Below, in pieces: positions 5,250 through 9,120 of a stretch of 9,120 nucleotides of DNA (the first letter of the stretch is position 1; every line of letters starts with the position of its first letter). Location: positions 1-9,120 of the forward strand of contig DAOWAC010000032.1 in assembly GCA_030634785.1 (NCBI GenBank). The letters run 5' to 3'. Both the position numbers and the translations under genes were made by a program. The stretch comes from Chloroflexota bacterium (GTDB taxonomy: Archaea > Iainarchaeota > Iainarchaeia > Iainarchaeales > GCA-2688035). The notes below the pieces were generated by a model. That model did no database searches and was not told the origin of the DNA. It saw nothing but the letters and a program-made list of their open reading frames with translations.

Positions 5250-6083
5250 TTAGAGACAGGTTCCAACACCCAAAGTTAACAAATCACGCAAACCAGTTGC
5301 AAACCCAAGCACGATTATAACAATTTTTATAAACCCGCGAAGGTTTTCGTTCTTGATTTCCTTGTCAACATAGTAAAGAATTACAAACACCAAAGCAATT
5401 TTTGCAAACACAAAACTTAAAGGAAAAGATTCAAGAAGAAAACCTGAAAGCGGATGCTGTTCACCGCAAAAAAAGAACTGAGTAGCAACAATGGTTGCAA
5501 ATCCATCAAGAGCCTGTGAAATAATTGCAAGCTTGTTCAAACCTGGCTTGAGAATTTTTTTACCAAGCTTTTGAAAAATAAAAACAAGCAGGGCTATTGT
5601 TACTGCAACAAGCAGCAGGACTTCAATTACCCCAATCCACGCCTGAAAATTTAAAATTTCAAAAAATACAATTGGCACGGAAAGAATTAATCCAATCGCT
5701 GCAAATAATTTGTAAAAATCAACCTTGAATTTTTTTGAAATAGCAAGCGAAATAAAAAGACACGCAAGAGTTACTGCAGCAATAAACAGGAAGATTCCTG
5801 GGGTCACAAAATAATAGGCAGGTTCAAGCGGGTTCCAGCTGCGAGGAAGAAAAGACATGTCTTCAAGAACACGAAGCGCGCTTCCAAGAAGAATGTAAGG
5901 CAAAAGCGCAAGCGTGAATTTTGTATTAAACTTTACTCCGCGCTTGTCAAGCAAAGGAAAAATTATGAAAAAAAGAAGGAACAGCATTATTGCCCCGTAA
6001 ACAATATATTCAACAGGACCGTATAACCCCCTTTCAGCAATCCGTTGGGCAAAAAATTCGTAAAAAATCGAACCAAGGTCCAT
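5250..6083 (-). CDS. DUF63-family archaeal multi-pass membrane protein
   Basis: A 277-residue integral membrane protein with seven or eight hydrophobic segments (about 24-44, 57-70, 92-114, 124-142, 148-170, 184-203, 219-238 and 250-266). Conserved-looking DUF63 features are RVLED (71-75), YYFVTPGIF (90-98), LDGFAT (192-197), GEQHPLSGFLL (207-217) and GLRDLLTLGVG (264-274). The family is mainly archaeal and its function is not known to me. The polar residues E74, D75, D193, E208, H210, R266 and D267 within membrane regions suggest a catalytic or transport site, which is inference. The start ATG at 6083-6081 has no ribosome site; a TATA-like ATATAAAAAG on the minus strand (6118-6109) about 25 bases upstream fits a leaderless mRNA. 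It is divergent from the Trm5-like gene and convergent with the ABC1 kinase. Confidence 0.85.
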   Translation of the reverse strand: MDLGSIFYEFFAQRIAERGLYGPVEYIVYGAIMLFLLFFIIFPLLDKRGVKFNTKFTLALLPYILLGSALRVLEDMSFLPRSWNPLEPAYYFVTPGIFLFIAAVTLACLFISLAISKKFKVDFYKLFAAIGLILSVPIVFFEILNFQAWIGVIEVLLLVAVTIALLVFIFQKLGKKILKPGLNKLAIISQALDGFATIVATQFFFCGEQHPLSGFLLESFPLSFVFAKIALVFVILYYVDKEIKNENLRGFIKIVIIVLGFATGLRDLLTLGVGTCL

Positions 6084-6124
6084 ACAAAGGAATTTTTAAC
6101 AACTTAATCTTTTTATATGTTGTT
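6084..6124. promoter_or_regulatory. Compact divergent promoter between the DUF63 and Trm5-like genes
   Basis: Only 41 bases separate the two starts and neither has a GG-rich ribosome site. TTTTTATATG (6110-6119) reads on the minus strand as a TATA box 25 to 30 bases before the DUF63 ATG. AATTTTTAAC (6091-6100) is a weaker plus-strand TATA about 26 bases before the ATG at 6125. Both mRNAs would be leaderless, with interleaved core promoters. Confidence 0.45.
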
Positions 6125-7030
6125 ATGACAGAGAAAAAAAAGGAAAAAAAGACAAAAGCATGGTCAAACAAAAAACAGCCACGCAGCCTGAAAGAAGCTC
6201 TTGAAAAAAAGCTTTCAAAAAAAGAAAAAGAAAAACTTATTACAAGCTTTGACAGTGTTGGAGATATTGCAGTTATACAGATTCATGATGATTTGCAAAA
6301 AAAAGCAAAAATAATTGGAGAGGCCCTGCTTGCAACCAACAGACAATTCAAAACAGTGTGCATGGTTTCAGGAGAACACAAAGGGCTTTTCAGGGTACAA
6401 CCAGTAAAAATTATTGCCGGAAAACGGTCAAAAAAAGCAATGTACAAAGAAAGCGGAAGCCAGTTTTTAGTAGAATTAGGAAAGGTATTCTTTAGCCCTA
6501 GATTAAGCACTGAACGGATGAGAATTTCACAATTAATCAAAGAAAATGAGGTAATTGGCGCGTTTTTTGCAGGAGTAGGCCCTTTTCCAATAGTTTTTAC
6601 ACGCCTTTCAGGAATGAAAAAGGCATATGCAGTAGAGCTTAACCCAGAAGCCTACAAAGGACTTCTACATAATATTGCTTTGAATAAGTGTCAAAATAAG
6701 ATAGAACCAATTTTGGGGGATGTAAAAAAAGTGGTTCCAAAAATGCTTTTGGGAAAGTGTGACAGAGTAGTAATGCCTTTGCCAAAAGGAGGAGAAAGTT
6801 TCCTCAAAGAAGCAATGCTTGCCTTAAAACCAAAAGGTGGAATTGTTCATTTTTACAGATTTGTTGACAAGGAAACAGGCGCAGAAGAACCCTTGAAAGA
6901 AATAGGAGAAGCTGCAGAAGAAGTCGGAATGAAAACAAAAGTTTTGAGAAACAAGAAGGTCAGATCTTTCTCTGCAAGCAAGGAACAGATTGTAATTGAT
7001 TTTTTGGCAAAGCCAAAAAGGTTAAAATAG
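6125..7030 (+). CDS. Trm5-family SAM-dependent tRNA methyltransferase-like protein
   Basis: A 301-residue class I methyltransferase of the Trm5/TYW2 group; classical Trm5 methylates N1 of G37 in tRNA. A lysine-rich N-terminus (1-35) is followed by the Trm5 D2-like region (SVGDIAVIQI, 44-53; GLFRVQPVKIIAGKRSKKAMYKESG) and the signature VFFSPRLSTERMRI (121-134). Then come SAM motif I GAFFAGVGPF (145-154), AVELNPEAYKGLLHNIALN (169-187), ILGDV (196-200) and DRVVMPLPKGGESFL (213-227), with GGIVHFYRF (238-246). Compared with typical Trm5, the acidic residue of 'DMFAGVG' is alanine here and the N of 'MNLP' is proline. There is no clear N-terminal D1 domain. ATG 6125 is chosen over the in-frame ATG at 5990, which lies inside the DUF63 gene. 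The product SAH links it to the downstream genes; adenylate kinase follows 33 bases later. Confidence 0.85.
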   Translation: MTEKKKEKKTKAWSNKKQPRSLKEALEKKLSKKEKEKLITSFDSVGDIAVIQIHDDLQKKAKIIGEALLATNRQFKTVCMVSGEHKGLFRVQPVKIIAGKRSKKAMYKESGSQFLVELGKVFFSPRLSTERMRISQLIKENEVIGAFFAGVGPFPIVFTRLSGMKKAYAVELNPEAYKGLLHNIALNKCQNKIEPILGDVKKVVPKMLLGKCDRVVMPLPKGGESFLKEAMLALKPKGGIVHFYRFVDKETGAEEPLKEIGEAAEEVGMKTKVLRNKKVRSFSASKEQIVIDFLAKPKRLK

Positions 7031-7050
7031 CATTCACTCAATTTTTGTCA

Positions 7051-7055
7051 GGTGA
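7051..7055 (+). promoter_or_regulatory. Ribosome binding site of adenylate kinase
   Basis: GGTGA, the core of the archaeal anti-16S match, is 8 bases before ATG 7064 in the 33-base gap after the methyltransferase. It fixes the adk start and suggests cotranscription with the upstream gene. Confidence 0.7.
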
Positions 7056-7063
7056 TTTGAAAA

Positions 7064-7720
7064 ATGGTTTTAAGGCTTGTTTTTTTGGGACCGCCTGGAG
7101 CAGGAAAGGGAACAATAGCACAAAGATTATGTGAAGCTCATGGGCTTTTGCAAATTAGTACAGGAGACTTGCTTAGAGAAGAAGCAAAAAGAGGAACAGA
7201 ACTTGGAAACAAAGTAAAAGCAATAATGGAATCAGGAAAATATGTTGACGATTCAACTGTTGCAGAACTTGTTGAAAACAAGTTAAAGGAACTTGGAAGT
7301 GGAAAAGGATTTATTCTAGACGGGTTTCCTAGAACAATTGCACAGGCAGAAACACTTGAAAACATTCTTGACAAAGTTGGCTTCAAACTCAACGGCGCAT
7401 TTGACATTGAAGCAAGCGACGAAACAATTGTTGAAAGATTAAGCGGAAGGAGAAGCTGTGGAAAATGCGGAAAAATTTATCACCTGAAAAACATCCCTCC
7501 AAAAGAAGAAGGGAAATGTGACGAATGCGGTTCTGAAATAGTTCAAAGAAATGATGACAAGCCAGAGGTAGTAAAAACAAGACTCGAAACATACAGGGAA
7601 AAAACAGCACCACTTGTAAAATACTACGAGGACAAAAGACTTTTGAAAGTTGTTGACGCAAACGGCAAAATTAAAGAAAATATGGAAAATGTTGAAATGA
7701 TATTAAAGGGAGTTGAGTAA
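7064..7720 (+). CDS. adk: Adenylate kinase, long form with four-cysteine zinc lid
   Basis: A 218-residue adenylate kinase (ATP + AMP = 2 ADP), cytosolic. The P-loop GPPGAGKGT is at 9-17, the AMP-binding region ISTGDLLREE at 31-40, GFILDGFPRT at 82-91 and the LID at about 125-165. The LID carries C132, C135, C152 and C155 as CxxC pairs that should bind zinc; RNDDKPEVVKTRLETY (162-177) has the usual lid-closing residues. This is the long Adk type known from bacteria, not the short archaeal AdkA, so an ancient transfer is possible though such forms are widespread. ATG 7064 follows GGTGA by 8 bases. The next gene starts directly after the TAA, so the two are coupled. In this cluster it would convert AMP made by the following kinase into ADP. 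Confidence 0.96.
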   Translation: MVLRLVFLGPPGAGKGTIAQRLCEAHGLLQISTGDLLREEAKRGTELGNKVKAIMESGKYVDDSTVAELVENKLKELGSGKGFILDGFPRTIAQAETLENILDKVGFKLNGAFDIEASDETIVERLSGRRSCGKCGKIYHLKNIPPKEEGKCDECGSEIVQRNDDKPEVVKTRLETYREKTAPLVKYYEDKRLLKVVDANGKIKENMENVEMILKGVE

Positions 7721-8626
7721 ATGGTTGACATTGTTGTTTTTGGAAGTGTTGCATTTGATTCAATAAAAACACCTTTTGGCGAAACAAACAAAACACTTGG
7801 TGGCAGTGGAACATATGCAAGCATTGCCTCATCCTTTTTCTCAAAGCCAGGAGTTGTAAGCGCAGTTGGTTCAGACTTTGGAACAAAAAATATGGATGTT
7901 TTGAAAAAGAAAGGCGTTGACTTAAAAGGACTTGAGTTAAAGTCTGGAAAAACATTTTTTTGGAAAGGAGAATATGGACACGATATTAATTCCGCAAAAA
8001 CTCTCGATGTGCAATTTAATGTTTTGGAAAAATTCAAACCAGAACTTCCAGCAGAATACAAAAAAGCAGACTTTTTGTTGCTTGGAAATAATGACCCAGA
8101 AGCACAGCTTGATGTTTTGAAACAAATGGAAAAAAGACCAAAGCTCGTGATAGCAGACACAATGAATTATTACATTGAACACAAAAGAGACAAGGTTTTA
8201 GAAGTTGTAAAAGAAGCAGATATTTGTTTAATGAACGATGGAGAAGCAAGAATGCTTTTCAATACTCCAAGTCTTTTGAAGGCTGCTAAAGAAATCATTA
8301 AACTTAATTCAGATCTTGCAATAATCAAAAAAGGAGAACATGGTGCATTGCTAACCACTTCAAAAGGAAGCTTTGTTGCACCAGCATATCCTTTGGAAGA
8401 AATAGTTGACCCAACAGGATGCGGAGACTGTTTTGCTGGAGCAATGATTGGATTTCTTGCAATGCAGGGAGAAGTAAATGAGAATCTTATGAGAAAAGCA
8501 ATAATTTACGGTTCAACAGTTGCATCATTCAACGCGGAAGGAATGGGAACAGAAAAACTGTGCAGTATTTCAATGAAAGACATTGAAACAAGATTTAATG
8601 AATTCAAAGAAATAGTAAGATTTTGA
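7721..8626 (+). CDS. PfkB/ribokinase-family kinase, possible adenosine or sugar kinase
   Basis: A 301-residue PfkB-family kinase of normal length. The N-terminal substrate motif region is GSVAFDSI...LGGSGTYASIASSF (8-39). The middle holds IADTMNYYIE (144-153), LMNDGEARML (170-179) and IIKKGEHGALL (201-211), and the C-terminal PfkB signature is DPTGCGDCFAG (230-240) with catalytic base D236 and anion-hole glycines. The combination GSVAFDS, DTMN and NDGEAR marks a subgroup I recall as common in bacteria and lacking an agreed substrate. ATG 7721 directly follows the adk TAA, with AAGGGAG inside the adk end as ribosome site, so translation is coupled. Placement between adenylate kinase and SAH hydrolase makes adenosine a reasonable substrate, but ribose or another sugar cannot be excluded. 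Confidence 0.92.
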   Translation: MVDIVVFGSVAFDSIKTPFGETNKTLGGSGTYASIASSFFSKPGVVSAVGSDFGTKNMDVLKKKGVDLKGLELKSGKTFFWKGEYGHDINSAKTLDVQFNVLEKFKPELPAEYKKADFLLLGNNDPEAQLDVLKQMEKRPKLVIADTMNYYIEHKRDKVLEVVKEADICLMNDGEARMLFNTPSLLKAAKEIIKLNSDLAIIKKGEHGALLTTSKGSFVAPAYPLEEIVDPTGCGDCFAGAMIGFLAMQGEVNENLMRKAIIYGSTVASFNAEGMGTEKLCSISMKDIETRFNEFKEIVRF

Positions 8627-8728
8627 ATGCCTGCTTAAATGAAAGCCTGTCTACTTTCCTTTAAAAAAGTTTGCAGCCCCATAATCTTAAGAAATTACGA
8701 ATTTTGATTTTTAAGGAGTTGATTGATT
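8627..8728 (+). promoter_or_regulatory. Gap with candidate promoter and ribosome site for SAH hydrolase
   Basis: CTTTAAAAAAG (8659-8669) is a TATA candidate that would start transcription near 8690. AAGGAG (8713-8718) lies 10 bases before ATG 8729. No T-rich terminator follows the PfkB gene, so read-through from the upstream genes is also possible. Confidence 0.4.
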
Positions 8729-9120
8729 ATGGCACACGAAGTAAAAGACGAAAGTTTAGCAGAACAAGGACAAATGAATATTCAGTACGCAGAACAAAAT
8801 ATGCCTGCTTTAAGAGCAGTAAGAGCACGTTTTGAAAAAGAAAAGCCATTGAAAGGAATAAGAGTCGGAATGGCATTGCACATAACAAAGGAAACAGCAA
8901 ACCTTGTAAAAACACTTATTGCAGGCGGAGCAGAAGTTGCAATAACAGGATGCAATCCTTTAAGCACACAGGACGATGTTGCAGCAGCACTTGCAGCAGA
9001 CGGAGTAAATGTTTACGGCCACAAAGGCGAATCAAACGAGGATTATTACAGGTTTTTGAACAAGGTTCTTGACTTCAAGCCAAACGCAACAATAGACGAC
9101 GGAGGTGACATAATTTCAGA
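8729..9120 (+). CDS. ahcY: S-adenosylhomocysteine hydrolase (adenosylhomocysteinase), N-terminal part
   Basis: The first 130 codons of SAH hydrolase, which splits S-adenosylhomocysteine into adenosine and homocysteine using bound NAD; the full protein usually has 400-plus residues, so most lies beyond the right edge. Seen: QYAEQNMPALRAVRARF (19-35), the substrate-domain LHITKETANL with its conserved histidine, GGAEVAITGCNPLSTQDDVA (67-86), GHKGESNEDYY, and IDDGGD near 122-127 (the D of 'DDGxD' is catalytic). The cofactor domain is not visible. ATG 8729 has AAGGAG ten bases upstream and matches the family N-terminus. It removes the inhibitory product of SAM-dependent methyltransferases, and the adenosine released may be used by the preceding PfkB kinase and adenylate kinase. 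Confidence 0.95.
   Translation, partial: MAHEVKDESLAEQGQMNIQYAEQNMPALRAVRARFEKEKPLKGIRVGMALHITKETANLVKTLIAGGAEVAITGCNPLSTQDDVAAALAADGVNVYGHKGESNEDYYRFLNKVLDFKPNATIDDGGDIIS

Noticed and set aside
5990..6124. Upstream in-frame extension of the Trm5-like gene to ATG 5990
   Set aside because: It would overlap the DUF63 gene start on the other strand and adds residues unlike Trm5; ATG 6125 fits the family and the TATA spacing.
7624..8160. Minus-strand open frame of 178 codons
   Set aside because: It is antisense to the PfkB kinase and the end of adk, both clearly coding; no motif or ribosome site was seen.
8628..8810. Ten-base repeat ATGCCTGCTT after the PfkB gene and inside the SAH hydrolase gene
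   Set aside because: It is too short to be significant, and one copy is ordinary coding sequence for MPAL.

Overview
The window is AT-rich, gene-dense archaeal DNA. The archaeal marker genes are a hypusine-type translation factor aIF5A, an archaeal-type MinD ATPase, a DUF63 membrane protein, a Trm5-like tRNA methyltransferase and a NYN/PIN-like protein of the TIGR00288 type. Ribosome binding sites are built on GGTG/GGAG, several genes start with TTG, and candidate TATA boxes sit about 25 bases before candidate transcript starts. The small genes, A-rich lysine codons and family mix fit a DPANN-like lineage (Diapherotrites is one possibility). Taxonomy cannot be settled from this window.

Left part, minus strand (1-2124): four genes read leftwards. 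They are a NYN-domain nuclease-like protein, a DUF2226-like protein directly abutting it (TGAATG junction), a small protein with a probable Roadblock/LC7 fold, and a MinD-type ATPase that runs off the left edge. This looks like a regulatory or cell-positioning neighbourhood rather than metabolism.

Middle, plus strand (2125-5195): the 450-base gap between the NYN gene and aIF5A holds the remnant of a GNAT acetyltransferase, with N-terminal start, frameshift, internal deletion and C-terminal third still visible. aIF5A follows with its own promoter and a T-rich terminator. Next is a phasin-like coiled-coil protein with a lysine-rich tail, then an ABC1/UbiB/AarF-type atypical kinase with two C-terminal membrane helices. 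The lysine tail appears to continue in the -1 frame beyond its stop codon.

Right part (5196-9120): a convergent DUF63 membrane protein on the minus strand is divergent from a plus-strand run: Trm5-like SAM-dependent methyltransferase, zinc-lid adenylate kinase, PfkB-family kinase and the 5' part of S-adenosylhomocysteine hydrolase. Together these could form a methylation by-product salvage route: the methyltransferase makes SAH, SAH hydrolase releases adenosine, the PfkB kinase (if it is an adenosine kinase) makes AMP, and adenylate kinase makes ADP.

No rRNA, tRNA, CRISPR array or insertion sequence was recognised.
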